A DNA stretch of 64,000 bases from Flavobacterium franklandianum. Its GTDB lineage: Bacteria > Bacteroidota > Bacteroidia > Flavobacteriales > Flavobacteriaceae. A program made the position numbers and the translations under genes. The DNA lies in contig NZ_VJZR01000010.1 in assembly GCF_007097365.1 (NCBI RefSeq), positions 62,001-126,000 of the forward strand. The letters run 5' to 3'. The notes under the pieces are model-generated. The model was not told where the DNA came from. It saw nothing but the letters and a program-made list of their open reading frames with translations, and searched no databases. Numbering within the stretch: position 1 is the first letter of the stretch; each line of letters starts with the position of its first letter. Of the stretch, positions 54,481 to 63,955 are shown in pieces.

Positions 54481-55528
54481 ATTGACCAATAATTTCAAGA
54501 TAACGCTCTAAACTTTCTTTCTCGGTTTGAGCAATAAACAAGAGAAAATCCTCTTTGTTGTTTTTGGTTTGAGCAGTTTCTAGTGCATTGTAATACTGCA
54601 TTCTAGAATCATAATCTCCTTTTATATTGGCAATTACATAGCCGTTTTGCAACAAAATTAGATTCATTACCAAACGAGAAGTTCTGCCATTTCCATCAAT
54701 AAAAGGATGAATAGTAACCAAACGCTCGTGAAGTTCTGCTGCCAAAACTATTGGATGTAAGGCATTTTTATTGGTTTCATACCAAATAAAATAATCTTCC
54801 ATTTCCTTAGAAACCAAAAACGGTTGCGGAGGCATAAATGAACTTCCTTTAATCATTACTTGTACTCTACGATATCGCCCAGCATCTTCGGGATTGATAC
54901 CACGAAGAATCAAGTTGTGAATAGATAGAACTTCTCGATCATTTAAAGTGGTGTTTTTATCCATCAAATGTTTGATATTAACAATCGCTTCATGATGATT
55001 GATGACTTCAAGATGTTCTCGCATACTTTTTCCAGAAATGGTTAAACCTTCGTTGATAACCAAATCAGTTTCGCGAAGTGTCATTGTATTTCCTTCGATT
55101 CGATTGCTTTCAAAAGTGTATTCGAGTTCTAATGCATGATCAATTCTATAACTGTCAAACTGTCTAAATTGATCCAATTTTGCTTTCAAAGTATCTATCT
55201 CATTAAGGATAGACAATAAGTTTTTAGAAAGGGTATTTTTTACGGCAACGCAGCTATTTTCAACCTCTTCGCGGACCAGATTCATTGCTTTCAGGGCAAA
55301 ATCATCTTGTCCTATTTCATAAAGAATTTTTTCTTTGAGCCAAGCAACCATTAAAGTTTCAAAGTCGATTTCTAGCAAAGAAGCCAACTTAATGACTTGA
55401 TCTTTGGTTGGTTTCCTCGAACCCTTTTCGAATTTACTGATTAAAGCTTGGTCAATTCCTAAAATTTGTGCCACTTCTCTAGTCTTTAATCCTTTTTGTT
55501 CTCTTGCATTTTTGAGTAGTGTTTTCAT
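54479..55528 (-). CDS. HTH-Fic protein (class II Fic AMP-transferase)
   Basis: A 349-residue fusion. An N-terminal XRE helix-turn-helix (about 1-60: KTREVAQILGIDQALISKFEKGSRKP) is followed by a helical linker (about 90-125) and the Fic domain. The Fic active motif is HPFIDGNGRTSR (H274-R285), complete for AMP or another nucleotide transfer. The self-inhibitory helix S141-x3-E145-G146-N147 sits before it, making this class II. It may modify a target protein and regulate its own promoter through the HTH. Confidence 0.92.
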   Translation of the reverse strand: MKTLLKNAREQKGLKTREVAQILGIDQALISKFEKGSRKPTKDQVIKLASLLEIDFETLMVAWLKEKILYEIGQDDFALKAMNLVREEVENSCVAVKNTLSKNLLSILNEIDTLKAKLDQFRQFDSYRIDHALELEYTFESNRIEGNTMTLRETDLVINEGLTISGKSMREHLEVINHHEAIVNIKHLMDKNTTLNDREVLSIHNLILRGINPEDAGRYRRVQVMIKGSSFMPPQPFLVSKEMEDYFIWYETNKNALHPIVLAAELHERLVTIHPFIDGNGRTSRLVMNLILLQNGYVIANIKGDYDSRMQYYNALETAQTKNNKEDFLLFIAQTEKESLERYLEIIGQ

Positions 55529-55622
55529 TTTTCATTACATTTAAAGTCTTGACAGATTTAGTCATAATTTTTTCGATAAAAAAACATTTTGTCAAATTTG
55601 AATAGCTATTGTATAAATAAAA

Positions 55623-56075
55623 CTAAAAAGATTTTTTTATTCTATCGAGATCGCGCTTAGTGTCTTGTTCTTTAAGTGATTCGCGTTTGTCGTAGGTTTT
55701 TTTCCCTTTGCAAAGTCCAATTTCTAGTTTGGCCATTCCTTTTTCGTTGGTAAATAATTTCAAAGGAACAATTGTTAAACCTTTGGCTTGAACGCTTCTC
55801 GCCAAACCTTTTAGTTCTCTTTTGTTCAACAAAAGTTTGCGTTCGCTTCTGGCTTTGTGGTTAAATTGGTTGCCAAAGGCATATTCTTCAATGTAAGTAT
55901 TGATTGCAAAAAGCTCGGTTCCACTAAATTCGCAAAAACTTTCCGTAATATTGGCTTTTCCCAACCGAATCGATTTTATTTCGGTTCCAGCCAAAACGAT
56001 TCCAGCCGTAAATTTTTCGATTATTTCATAGTCGAAACGGGCTCTTTTATTAAGTATGTTGATTGTTTTTAGCAT
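55623..56075 (-). CDS. smpB: SsrA-binding protein SmpB
   Basis: A 150-residue tmRNA partner of trans-translation. The ATG at 56075 gives MLKTINILNKRARFDYEI; a longer frame upstream is rejected as non-conserved and containing the promoter. Signatures are GIVLAGTEIKSIRLGKANITESFCEF, FNHKARSERKLLLNKREL, VPLKLFTNEKGMAKLEIGLCKGKKTYDKRE and the Lys-rich tail. It lies 70 bases from the divergent VF530 gene. Confidence 0.96.
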   Translation of the reverse strand: MLKTINILNKRARFDYEIIEKFTAGIVLAGTEIKSIRLGKANITESFCEFSGTELFAINTYIEEYAFGNQFNHKARSERKLLLNKRELKGLARSVQAKGLTIVPLKLFTNEKGMAKLEIGLCKGKKTYDKRESLKEQDTKRDLDRIKKSF

Positions 56076-56082
56076 CGGATGG

Positions 56083-56113
56083 CAAATGTAGATACAATTG
56101 AATGAAACACCAA
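56083..56113 (-). promoter_or_regulatory. Predicted promoter of smpB
   Basis: On the minus strand, TTG (56113-56111), a 20-bp spacer and TACATTTG (56090-56083), ending 7 bases before the ATG. The match is good and gives a very short leader. Confidence 0.6.
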
Positions 56114-56133
56114 AGAAATATATAAAAATGCCA

Positions 56134-56141
56134 TAAATTTG
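56134..56141 (+). promoter_or_regulatory. Possible -7 box before the VF530 gene
   Basis: TAAATTTG ends four bases before the ATG at 56146. A correctly spaced TTG is not seen. It lies back to back with the smpB promoter. Confidence 0.35.
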
Positions 56142-56145
56142 CAAT

Positions 56146-56376
56146 ATGGAAAAGTCACAATCAAAAGATCCGTTGCACGGAATTACATTACAAAGAATTT
56201 TGGAAATTCTTGTCGATTTTTATGGATTTGACTCTTTGGGTGAATTGATAAAAATTAAATGTTTTACGGATAAACCAAGTATAAAATCAAGCTTGACTTT
56301 TTTAAGAAAGACAGATTGGGCTAGAAAAAAAGTAGAAGAACTGTATGTGAAAACAATTCCTAAACTTAGTATCTAA
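56146..56376 (+). CDS. VF530-family DNA-binding protein
   Basis: A 76-residue protein. DPLHGITLQRILEILVDFYGFDSLGE and KCFTDKPSIKSSLTFLRKTDWARKKVEELY match the small VF530 (DUF2132) family, whose Vibrio member has been structurally studied as DNA-binding. It overlaps the end of the convergent DUF3575-like gene by four bases. Confidence 0.9.
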   Translation: MEKSQSKDPLHGITLQRILEILVDFYGFDSLGELIKIKCFTDKPSIKSSLTFLRKTDWARKKVEELYVKTIPKLSI

Positions 56377-56930
56377 TTTAAACGATACGAAATCATTATT
56401 CCACCACGATAAGGAAGCCAATCGCCACTTTTGTTCCAATGTTCAGCGTTTTCATATTTTCCGGGAGTTCCGTCATTATAATATCCTTTGTAAAATCCTT
56501 GATGCCAACCACCTCCAATAAAGAAATCTAGCATTAATCTATCATTTATTTTTTTCTCGTATCCAATTGTTCCTCCAAATTTGTATCCAAAACCATCTTC
56601 GTACATATTAGTATCCCAATAGTTCCATTTTTGTAGTTGGTATCGATCTGCTCCTGCATGTCCTCCAAAATAAAAACCGTTGTATTTTTCGTGAAAATGA
56701 TAGCGCACTTCAGTAACTAATGAATAAAATTTCATGGGATGATGTCCATTAAATGATTCCCAAAAAGAAGCCATTACGTCAGCCTGAAAAGTGATTTTTT
56801 TTCCGATGCTAGTTTCTATTCCAATATTTGGAAATAAAACCAAAGCCGTTGCAGCATTACCTTTTATATAAGTTTGACTTTGAGAAAAAATAGAAATTAG
56901 TAGGAAAGAAAATATGAAAAATTTTTTCAT
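56373..56930 (-). CDS. DUF3575-like exported protein
   Basis: A 185-residue protein with a signal peptide (about 1-19, ending SQSQ). The mature part reads as a small beta-barrel-like outer-membrane protein: repeated aromatic strands such as GFYFGGHAGADRYQLQ, GYKFGGTIGYEKKINDRLMLDFFIGGGW, ending RGGIMISYRL. I associate this with DUF3575 with moderate confidence. The function is unknown. Confidence 0.75.
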   Translation of the reverse strand: MKKFFIFSFLLISIFSQSQTYIKGNAATALVLFPNIGIETSIGKKITFQADVMASFWESFNGHHPMKFYSLVTEVRYHFHEKYNGFYFGGHAGADRYQLQKWNYWDTNMYEDGFGYKFGGTIGYEKKINDRLMLDFFIGGGWHQGFYKGYYNDGTPGKYENAEHWNKSGDWLPYRGGIMISYRLN

Positions 56931-56983
56931 GAAATTTTGGTTTTATTTTACGAAAATATAAATTATTTTCGATAAAATATAAA

Positions 56984-57535
56984 TTAATGTTGATTCAAAA
57001 TAGAATAAATTACAGTATCTAAAAATCGACCTTCATAATATTCGTTTTCTTTCAGATGGGCTTCTTTTAAAAAGCCATTTTTTTGCAATACTCTCTCCGA
57101 TGCAAAATTTTCAGGATCAATTATAGCTTCTATCGAATGGAGTTTCATCACTTCAAAACCATAATTTACAACTTCTTTTATAGCTTCGGAAATGATGCCA
57201 TTTCCATTATAAACAGGAAGTAACATATAGCCAATTTCAGCTCTAAAATGTTCGGGTCTTATTCTATAATGACCAATAATTCCTATGAGTCTAGGATTGC
57301 CTTTCAGAGTAATTGCCCAATTTATTCCTTCATTAGAATCGATTTTTTCATTAATCATGGCAATATGCGCCAAAGCCTCTTCATTAGTTTTTGCAAGAGG
57401 TCTAGGAATGTATTTCATCACTTCTTGATCTGATCGAAGAGCTAATATTTCATTCACATCTTCATTTGCTAATCTTCTTAGCAGCAAACGTTCGGTTTCT
57501 AGGTTGTGAAAAGGAGAAAAATTAATGTCTAACAT
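56984..57535 (-). CDS. GNAT family N-acetyltransferase (RimJ/RimL type)
   Basis: A 183-residue acetyltransferase. LETERLLLRRLANEDVNEILAL is the usual RimJ/L start, GYMLLPVYNGNGIISEAIKEVVNYGF holds the acetyl-CoA loop (Q/RxxGxG/A variant NGNGI), and AIIDPENFASERVLQKNGF the C-terminal strands. It probably acetylates an amino group of a protein or small molecule. It begins 3 bases after the aldose epimerase stop. Confidence 0.9.
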   Translation of the reverse strand: MLDINFSPFHNLETERLLLRRLANEDVNEILALRSDQEVMKYIPRPLAKTNEEALAHIAMINEKIDSNEGINWAITLKGNPRLIGIIGHYRIRPEHFRAEIGYMLLPVYNGNGIISEAIKEVVNYGFEVMKLHSIEAIIDPENFASERVLQKNGFLKEAHLKENEYYEGRFLDTVIYSILNQH

Positions 57536-57538
57536 ATA

Positions 57539-58390
57539 TTAAAAAATTTCGATACTATAATTTGATTCGAAGGTTTCGTTTTTTTTCAAAAGCTGAATAC
57601 CTTCCTTTTTTGAAAAATCATCATATTCATTTAACGTATCCGAATAGCCAAACCAAGGTTCAATGCACAAAAAAGGAGCATTTACAACTGTCCAAATACC
57701 TAAATTTGGAAAATCTGTAAAATTTACTTTCAATATTGGATTTGCGTTTTTTAAAATGGTTATTGTTTTAGATTTTAAAGTTTTAAATACCAAAGCATCT
57801 TTTTCGAACAATTGATACGTTAAACCTAGTTGACTATTATAAAGTTGAAGTTCATTTGTACTATTCGAAATTAAGCCTTCTTCTAAAAGATAATATTTTA
57901 GAGTTTCATCTTGTTGGAATTCAAGACTATAGTCATTAAAGTTTCCTGGCAGGGCAAATGCAGGATGTGCTCCAATGGCAAACGGCATTGTTATTTCATT
58001 TTTATTAATGACTTTATAATCAATATTTAATTTGTTGTTTTTCAATGAATAACAAATCTGTAATTCAAAATCGAATGGATATATTTTTTTTGTTTCTAAT
58101 GTTGAAAATAAAGAAAATGTTGCACTTTCCTCCGTTTTTTTAATTAATTCAAATTCCATTTCTCTAGCAAAACCGTGCCTGTTTAACTCATATTCTTTTT
58201 CATTATATATATAAGAATTATTTTTTAAAGAGCCAATTATTGGAAACAAAATTGGAGAATGTTTCCCCCAAAATGTTGGATTTCCTTCCCAAATGTATTC
58301 TTTATTTTGTTTGTTTTTTAGAGAAAATAATTCAGCTCCCAAGTGTTTTATTTGAGCTGTTAAATTAGAATTTGAAATTGATGTTGTCAA
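57539..58390 (-). CDS. Aldose 1-epimerase family protein (LacX-like)
   Basis: A 283-residue beta-sandwich mutarotase-like protein. AELFSLKNKQNKEYIWEGNPTFWGKHSPILFPIIGSLKNN and the His/Glu region (FAIGAHPAFALPG with His about 142, PWFGYSDT) fit the LacX subgroup. The start is TTG; a TAA lies upstream with no ATG between. It may interconvert anomers of a sugar. It is followed by the GNAT gene after 3 bases. Confidence 0.9.
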   Translation of the reverse strand: MTTSISNSNLTAQIKHLGAELFSLKNKQNKEYIWEGNPTFWGKHSPILFPIIGSLKNNSYIYNEKEYELNRHGFAREMEFELIKKTEESATFSLFSTLETKKIYPFDFELQICYSLKNNKLNIDYKVINKNEITMPFAIGAHPAFALPGNFNDYSLEFQQDETLKYYLLEEGLISNSTNELQLYNSQLGLTYQLFEKDALVFKTLKSKTITILKNANPILKVNFTDFPNLGIWTVVNAPFLCIEPWFGYSDTLNEYDDFSKKEGIQLLKKNETFESNYSIEIF

Positions 58391-58565
58391 AATAGGTACA
58401 ATTTATATTATGATTTTTTTTGAGTTGTAAATATATTTCATAAATTTAAATTTTGATATAAGAATGAAGCAAATCCTGTAACAAATTAATTTTTAATTAA
58501 TAAATATTGATCAATTCGGGCTGAAACGTTTATTTTTCTTTAATTTGCAGCAATAAATTTACAAA

Positions 58566-60557
58566 ATGGAAAATAATTCTTTCAAAGCTCTATTTCGATT
58601 GGTTTTATTATTAATGATTTCGAACATTTGGTCACAAGAAAATGCAACAAAGCAGCTGTCAAAATATAATTATCAAGAAACTTTCGCGCCTTTTTTTTAC
58701 ACTAAAAACGGAACGAATACACGCTCTGCAAGTGGTCAGCCGGGATTTGAGTATTGGCAAAACAGAGCCGATTATCAATTATCGGCAAAATTAGACGAGG
58801 CAAAAAATGAAATTTCGGGAACCAGTATTGTTTCTTACACCAATAATAGTCCCGACAAGATGGCTTTTTTGTGGATGCATTTGGACCAAAATTTATTTAA
58901 AGATGATTCTCGTGGCAATGCTGTAATTCCAATAAAAGGCAGTAGAAATGGTGCTCAAGGACAAATTTTTGATGGAGGTTTTAAGATAAAATCAGTAAAA
59001 ATTATAGTTTTAAATAAAGGGATTTCTACTGAAAAAGAGGTAAAATTTATAATTACCGATACCCGAATGCAGGTTTTTCTGCCTCAAGAATTGAATTCAA
59101 AAGGAGGAAACGTTAAAATAAAAATTGATTTTTCTTTTATTTCTCCTAATGAAGGTTCCGATCGGATGGGAATATTGGGGACAATGTTTGGTAAAATTTT
59201 TACCGTAGCACAATGGTATCCTAGGATGTGTGTTTATGATGATATTCAAGGGTGGAATACCAATCCGTATCTTGGAGCTTCAGAATTTTATTTGGAATAC
59301 GGTGATTTTGATGTTAATATTACTGTGCCTTCCAATCATTTTGTGGTTTGTTCAGGTGAATTGGTAAATGCTAATGAAGTTTACACGATAGAACAGCAAA
59401 AGCGTTGGGAGCTTGCTTCAAAAAGTGAGCAAACTGTTATGATACGTTCAGCCGAAGAATTAAAAAACACTTCAAAATCCCTTTCCCAATCGAATAAAAC
59501 TTGGCATTTTAAAATTAAAAATGCCCGTGATGTTGCTTGGGCTTCGTCAACTGCATTTATTATTGACGCTGCCAAAATTAATTTGCCCAGTGGAAAAAAA
59601 TCAATGGCAATTTCTGCTTATCCTATCGAGAGTAACGGTAATGGAGCTTGGAGTCGCTCGACTGAATATGCCAAAACTTCTATTGAATATTATTCACAAA
59701 AATGGTTCGAATATCCTTATCCATCGGCTGTAAATGTGGCAGGAATTGTAGGTGGGATGGAATATCCAGCTATCATTTTTTGTGAATATAGTGCTAAAAA
59801 TGCTGATTTATGGGGTGTTACTGATCATGAGTTTGGGCATATTTGGTTTCCGATGATTGTGGGTTCAAACGAACGACTATTTGCTTGGATGGATGAAGGA
59901 TTTAATACTTTTATAAATACTTTAAGTTCAGTCGAATTTAATAAAGGCGAATACAAACGAAAGGTTTCTGATTTGCACATTGAATCTGAGAGATATACTA
60001 ATCCAAATCTTGAAATTATGATGAGTTCTCCTGATAATATGAAAGAGGTAAATATTGGAACTTTAGGGTATTCAAAACCAGGGCAAGGATTGGTAATTTT
60101 GCGGGAACAGATTTTGGGACCAGAACGATTTGATTTTGCTTTCAGAACTTATGTGGAACGTTGGGCATACAAACATCCCGCCCCAGATGATTTTTTTAGA
60201 ACAATTGAAAATGTAGCAGGCGAAGATTTAAGTTGGTTTTGGAGAGGCTGGTTTGTCCATAATTGGAGGTTAGACCAAGGAATTAATTCGGTTAAATACG
60301 TTGATAATAATCCAAAGTTAGGATCTATAATCACCATCGAAAATTTTGAAAAAATGGTGATGCCCGTAGTTTTAGAAATAAAAACAAAAAACGGAACAAT
60401 TTCACGTCTCAAATTGCCTGTAGAAATTTGGCAGAAAAATGTGGATTGGTCCTTCAAATACAATTCTACCGAAGAAATAGAAAGTATTGTTATTGACCCA
60501 GATCATGTATTTCCAGATTCTAACGAAAGTAATAATGTTTGGAAGTCAGCTAACTAA
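58566..60557 (+). CDS. M1-family metallopeptidase
   Basis: A 663-residue exported zinc aminopeptidase. It has a signal peptide (about 1-23), an N-terminal beta domain (to about 290) and the catalytic HEFGH (421-425) with the third ligand E444 in WMDEGFNTF, spaced as in HExxH-x18-E. GGMEYPA (the substrate-binding GxMEN-like loop) lies 30 residues before it. The C-terminus is beta-rich. It probably trims peptides in the periplasm or outside the cell. Confidence 0.94.
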   Translation: MENNSFKALFRLVLLLMISNIWSQENATKQLSKYNYQETFAPFFYTKNGTNTRSASGQPGFEYWQNRADYQLSAKLDEAKNEISGTSIVSYTNNSPDKMAFLWMHLDQNLFKDDSRGNAVIPIKGSRNGAQGQIFDGGFKIKSVKIIVLNKGISTEKEVKFIITDTRMQVFLPQELNSKGGNVKIKIDFSFISPNEGSDRMGILGTMFGKIFTVAQWYPRMCVYDDIQGWNTNPYLGASEFYLEYGDFDVNITVPSNHFVVCSGELVNANEVYTIEQQKRWELASKSEQTVMIRSAEELKNTSKSLSQSNKTWHFKIKNARDVAWASSTAFIIDAAKINLPSGKKSMAISAYPIESNGNGAWSRSTEYAKTSIEYYSQKWFEYPYPSAVNVAGIVGGMEYPAIIFCEYSAKNADLWGVTDHEFGHIWFPMIVGSNERLFAWMDEGFNTFINTLSSVEFNKGEYKRKVSDLHIESERYTNPNLEIMMSSPDNMKEVNIGTLGYSKPGQGLVILREQILGPERFDFAFRTYVERWAYKHPAPDDFFRTIENVAGEDLSWFWRGWFVHNWRLDQGINSVKYVDNNPKLGSIITIENFEKMVMPVVLEIKTKNGTISRLKLPVEIWQKNVDWSFKYNSTEEIESIVIDPDHVFPDSNESNNVWKSAN

Positions 60558-60568
60558 GCAAAAAAAAT

Positions 60569-60621
60569 TAGCCACAGATTCACAGATTTGAATAATAATC
60601 TGTGAATCTGTGGCTATTTTT
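60569..60621. terminator. Long perfect hairpin between M1 peptidase and agmatine deiminase
   Basis: A perfect 20-bp stem (60569-60588 and 60597-60616) with an 8-base loop, flanked by an A run and a T run. It contains the repeated word ACAGATT twice (CCACAGATTCACAGATT). It fits a bidirectional terminator, and its sequence resembles a recurring flavobacterial intergenic repeat. Confidence 0.85.
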
Positions 60622-60641
60622 AATTTTTTACTGTCCTTTTG

Positions 60642-61682
60642 TTATTCAGGAATTTGTTGACTTAAACAATGCAAAGTTCCAAAACCCCAAATCAAATCGA
60701 TGGCATTTATTCCGATGATTTCTCTATCGGGGAAACAATTGGCGATGATGTTCAAAGCTATTCTGTCGTTGGAATCGTTGAATGTTGGAACTAAAACACA
60801 GTTGTTCAAAATCAAGAAATTGGCATAACTGGCAGGTAATCGCAATCCGTCAAAATCGATGCGTTTTGGCATTGGTAGTTCTACAATTTTTGGTGATTTT
60901 CCGTTTTCTAATTTGGCATTTTGCAAACGTTTTAAGTTGTCTTGCAAAGGTTTGTAATTATTGTCGTTTGGGTCTTTTTCTACAATGGTAATGATGGTGT
61001 CTTCGTTTACAAATCGACATAAATCGTCGATATGGCCGTGAGTATCATCACCTTCAATTCCGTCACCTAGCCAAATCACGTTGGTAATTCCCAAATATTC
61101 TTTGAAAACCGCTTCATAATCCGCTTTGGAAAAACCTGGATTTCGAACCTGAATATCAGGATGCATCAAACATTCTTCCGAAGTCAATAAAGTCCCTTTT
61201 CCGTTTACGTCAATCGCTCCGCCTTCCAAGATTACGGGTTTTCCGTTATACATAACTTGTGTAACAGGAAGTTTTAGAAATTCGCCCACTTTTGCAGGAA
61301 CGTGTTTGTCTAAATTGATATTTTTATATTTGGCCCAACCGTTAAAATTGAAATTCAAAGCTTCTCTTTTTGTTCCGTTTTGAACAATAATTGGCCCAGA
61401 ATCTCGCATCCAACTTCTGTTGGTTTTATGAATGATGAAAGAAACGTTGGTTAGTTGCACAGTTGCTGATTCTAGCATTTCGGTAACTTTAACTTTTAGT
61501 TTTTCATCGGCAACGACTAAAAATACTTGCTCGAAAGTCGCTACTTTTTTGATGAATTCTACAAAAGCCCATTGAATAGCTTCATATTTCCCTGGCCAAT
61601 CGTTGCCATTATGCGGAAAACACAATAAAATTCCCTCTTGCTTTTCCCATTCAGCAGGAAAACGTCTGTTTGTAGTTGTCAT
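60642..61682 (-). CDS. aguA: Agmatine deiminase family protein
   Basis: A 346-residue enzyme of the peptidyl-arginine/agmatine deiminase group that turns agmatine into N-carbamoylputrescine. Catalytic features are WMRDSGPIIV, EGGAIDVNGKGTLLT, GDDTHGHIDDLCRF (His-Asp pair) and the nucleophilic Cys in GTLHCLSQQ near the end. The partner amidase (aguB) is not beside it. It is transcribed alone. Confidence 0.92.
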   Translation of the reverse strand: MTTTNRRFPAEWEKQEGILLCFPHNGNDWPGKYEAIQWAFVEFIKKVATFEQVFLVVADEKLKVKVTEMLESATVQLTNVSFIIHKTNRSWMRDSGPIIVQNGTKREALNFNFNGWAKYKNINLDKHVPAKVGEFLKLPVTQVMYNGKPVILEGGAIDVNGKGTLLTSEECLMHPDIQVRNPGFSKADYEAVFKEYLGITNVIWLGDGIEGDDTHGHIDDLCRFVNEDTIITIVEKDPNDNNYKPLQDNLKRLQNAKLENGKSPKIVELPMPKRIDFDGLRLPASYANFLILNNCVLVPTFNDSNDRIALNIIANCFPDREIIGINAIDLIWGFGTLHCLSQQIPE

Positions 61683-61950
61683 ATAATGAAGCTAAAATTA
61701 ATGACCGCAAATATAAGCATTCATAAGGATTATAAAAATGGAGCGATTGATAAATGTGGGGTGGTGTTTTTTGCTAGGTTCCAATTTATTTTACTGGAGT
61801 TTAGCGATGAATAATTTTAGAGAAAAGTCTTTAGTTATAATATTTTTGTAAGCTAAATTTTATACATTTGAGGGTTAATTATTTCTTATTCTAGAACTGG
61901 ATTCTTATTTAGAAACGCGCATCTTTCTACCAAACAATAAAATAAATTAT

Positions 61951-62547
61951 ATGAAACAAATTATCCTTACAATAATTACTCTTTTGTCGTATTCGATTTA
62001 CTCACAGAATCGATATGAACTTCTCGATAAAGGAAAAGAAAAATTATTTCTTTCTGATTCCATTTCTAAAATGGCGGAAAGTGGTTTAATAAAAAATCAG
62101 CCTATTATTGTAATCAATGGTATTCCTTTTCGCTTTCAAGATTTAGAAAATCAAAAATTGCCATTGTCAAAATTCGCTATTGAAAAGATTGTAGCGTTAA
62201 AAAAGCCTGTGGGAATTTCTATTTATGGTAGTTATGGTGAAGCAGGAGTGCTGATAATTACAACTACAAAATCTAAAATATTTTTGTTAGGCAATGAAGA
62301 TGATTCTATGTATTATTTGGTTGATATAATTAAAACTGCTTTTCAAAGTGAGCAAATTGCAAATACACCATTAATTGCAATAGATGGTGTTCTTTTTGAA
62401 TACGATAAAGCGCTTAACACAATATTTTTACCATTAAAGAAAGAAGAAATAACGGATGTTACTATATTGAATAAAAATAGTAGTCCAGTAATTTATGGAA
62501 AAGATGAAATTTATGGAGCAATTATAATATCTACCTCAAAACAATAA
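61951..62547 (+). CDS. Secreted protein made of two TonB-plug-like repeats
   Basis: A 198-residue protein with a signal peptide (about 1-19). It has two similar halves. The first (about 50-106) reads QPIIVINGIPF, IEKIVALKKPVGISIYGSYGEAGVLIITT; the second (about 139-198) reads TPLIAIDGVLFEYDKAL, EEITDVTILNKNSSPVIYGKDEIYGAIIIST. Each resembles the plug of TonB receptors (DG..., I..I.VLK...A.YG..G..GVIIITT), but no barrel follows. It may bind another receptor or a surface ligand. A terminator follows its stop. Confidence 0.75.
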   Translation: MKQIILTIITLLSYSIYSQNRYELLDKGKEKLFLSDSISKMAESGLIKNQPIIVINGIPFRFQDLENQKLPLSKFAIEKIVALKKPVGISIYGSYGEAGVLIITTTKSKIFLLGNEDDSMYYLVDIIKTAFQSEQIANTPLIAIDGVLFEYDKALNTIFLPLKKEEITDVTILNKNSSPVIYGKDEIYGAIIISTSKQ

Positions 62548-62580
62548 TTTACAGAAAAAAAAGTTTAATCACAACCCAAC

Positions 62581-62617
62581 AAAAAAGGACTAAAACACTA
62601 TGGTTTCAGTCCTTTTT
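62581..62617. terminator. Bidirectional terminator between the plug-like gene and the HipT-like gene
   Basis: AAAAAAGGACT and AGTCCTTTTTT form an 11-bp stem, extended by AAAC/GTTT pairs, between two converging genes. Confidence 0.85.
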
Positions 62618-63642
62618 TATTCTAATCCCAATTGCTTGTACCTATTGTTTAGTAAAGCATAATAGTTTTCTTTGTATTCCTCACTCACAAAACTTTTTTC
62701 TAAAACGGCTTCCATTTCGGGTTTGCAATACTGGAAAAGTTCTAAAGTATTGTCTAAAACTTTCTTGTTTAAACCTCCATTTTCATAAGCAGCAAGAAAA
62801 TCATTGTAATTTAGTTTTCTCTTTTTTGCGTTTAAAGTTAAGGCTAATTCTTCGGTGTCTGCTGGGTTTACTAATGCTGTTGGCACTAAATCATAAGCAG
62901 GACACAAACTTAATCCTTGTCCTTCTTTTTCTAAAAGCGAGAAATTCTTCAAGTGCATATCGGTGTTTCCGGTAAAAAAACTAAACAAAACCTGCTCATA
63001 AAAATTACTAACATCCAGCAAAGGATTTGAGGAATATTTCAAGATCAATTTGGCCACTTGCTCTTGACTTCCTTTGTATTTGTCTTCGGTAAGTCGTTCG
63101 CTTAGTTGGCACATATCTTCCATACGTAGTTTTCCTTTTCGGGTTCTATCGACACGTTTGGTGATGTAACACAAAGTGCCGTCCTGCAAATGGATTAAGC
63201 TATGCGGAACTACATTGATGCCACAAACAGCCGCCATATGCATTGTTGCGCTTTCTAATTCGGGCAATTGTGCATAATGTTCGGAGGGTGGTTTTAAGAT
63301 GTAATCGCCATAAAGACCAACGATGGTCAATTTTTTGGTTAAATTTTTCTCTTGTTTTCTATATAAACTCAGCGATACTTTGGCTTGAACACCCGTAACC
63401 GCCATCTGACTTTGGATCACTTGTGTGGCCAATTCTTGTAAATTATCTAAACTATACCCCAGTTGAGGGGTTTTTAGTTGCCCAAAAAACCGTTTGTTAC
63501 AAGCTTGATGAAAATCGGAAGTGGTGTCAAAAAGGGGTTCGTAACAATACAAGCATCTTCTGCCATACAGCGTTTCTTTTTCTTGAACTTCTGTGGTGTT
63601 GTTTTCTAATCGAGCTAAATATTTCTTTTTATAATTCTTCAT
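62617..63642 (-). CDS. HipT-like serine/threonine kinase toxin (HipA C-terminal type)
   Basis: A 341-residue kinase. A C30-x2-C33-x11-H45-x2-C48 cluster near the N-terminus looks like a zinc site. A Gly-rich loop AVTGVQAK (81-88), the catalytic GNTDMHLKN (D228, N233) and the metal Asp of CPAYDLV (D251) identify the HipA kinase fold without the large N-terminal domain. This is the layout of HipT in HipBST. The gene overlaps its neighbour at 63629-63955 by 14 bases. HipT targets tryptophanyl-tRNA synthetase in E. coli; the target here is unknown. Confidence 0.88.
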   Translation of the reverse strand: MKNYKKKYLARLENNTTEVQEKETLYGRRCLYCYEPLFDTTSDFHQACNKRFFGQLKTPQLGYSLDNLQELATQVIQSQMAVTGVQAKVSLSLYRKQEKNLTKKLTIVGLYGDYILKPPSEHYAQLPELESATMHMAAVCGINVVPHSLIHLQDGTLCYITKRVDRTRKGKLRMEDMCQLSERLTEDKYKGSQEQVAKLILKYSSNPLLDVSNFYEQVLFSFFTGNTDMHLKNFSLLEKEGQGLSLCPAYDLVPTALVNPADTEELALTLNAKKRKLNYNDFLAAYENGGLNKKVLDNTLELFQYCKPEMEAVLEKSFVSEEYKENYYALLNNRYKQLGLE

Positions 63643-63955
63643 TGTTTACAACGCTTACAGCTCCAATGCAATCTGTACAGCAGGTGAGGAGCAATCCCAT
63701 TCTGTCTTTATAGTTTATTTTCCAGTTTCTTTCGGCTAAGTCTAAAAGCCATCCTTCGGGGATTAATCCATCAAAAAAGGCAAATAATGTTTTGCTTTGA
63801 TAGGGTTTTTCAGTTAGTGGCAATGTTAAACTTACTGCTTGTGCTTGGTTATTTTGTACATAGTCTTGGTTGTATTCAAATAAATAGCCAGCGTCAGTTT
63901 CGCTTACTACGCCACAGAAAACATTTTTCATATATACTTTTCCACTTCTATTCAT
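63629..63955 (-). CDS. HipS-like protein (HipA N-subdomain 1)
   Basis: A 108-residue protein corresponding to the first subdomain of HipA (Couple_hipA). The core LFAFFDGLIPEGWLL (about 57-71) is the usual signature. In E. coli HipBST this subunit is the antitoxin that plugs the HipT active site with a tryptophan; W69 here could play that role. It is 14 bases into the HipT-like gene on the same strand, so the two are translated together. Confidence 0.85.
   Translation of the reverse strand: MNRSGKVYMKNVFCGVVSETDAGYLFEYNQDYVQNNQAQAVSLTLPLTEKPYQSKTLFAFFDGLIPEGWLLDLAERNWKINYKDRMGLLLTCCTDCIGAVSVVNNEEL

Noticed and set aside
56076-56144. Longer SmpB frame
   Set aside because: It would include the predicted promoter, and SmpB begins at MLKTINILN.
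63000-63600. HipA toxin as one broken gene (frameshift between the two halves)
   Set aside because: The N-terminal subdomain and the kinase are each complete and overlap by 14 bases, as in HipBST systems, so a split by design is more likely than a frameshift.
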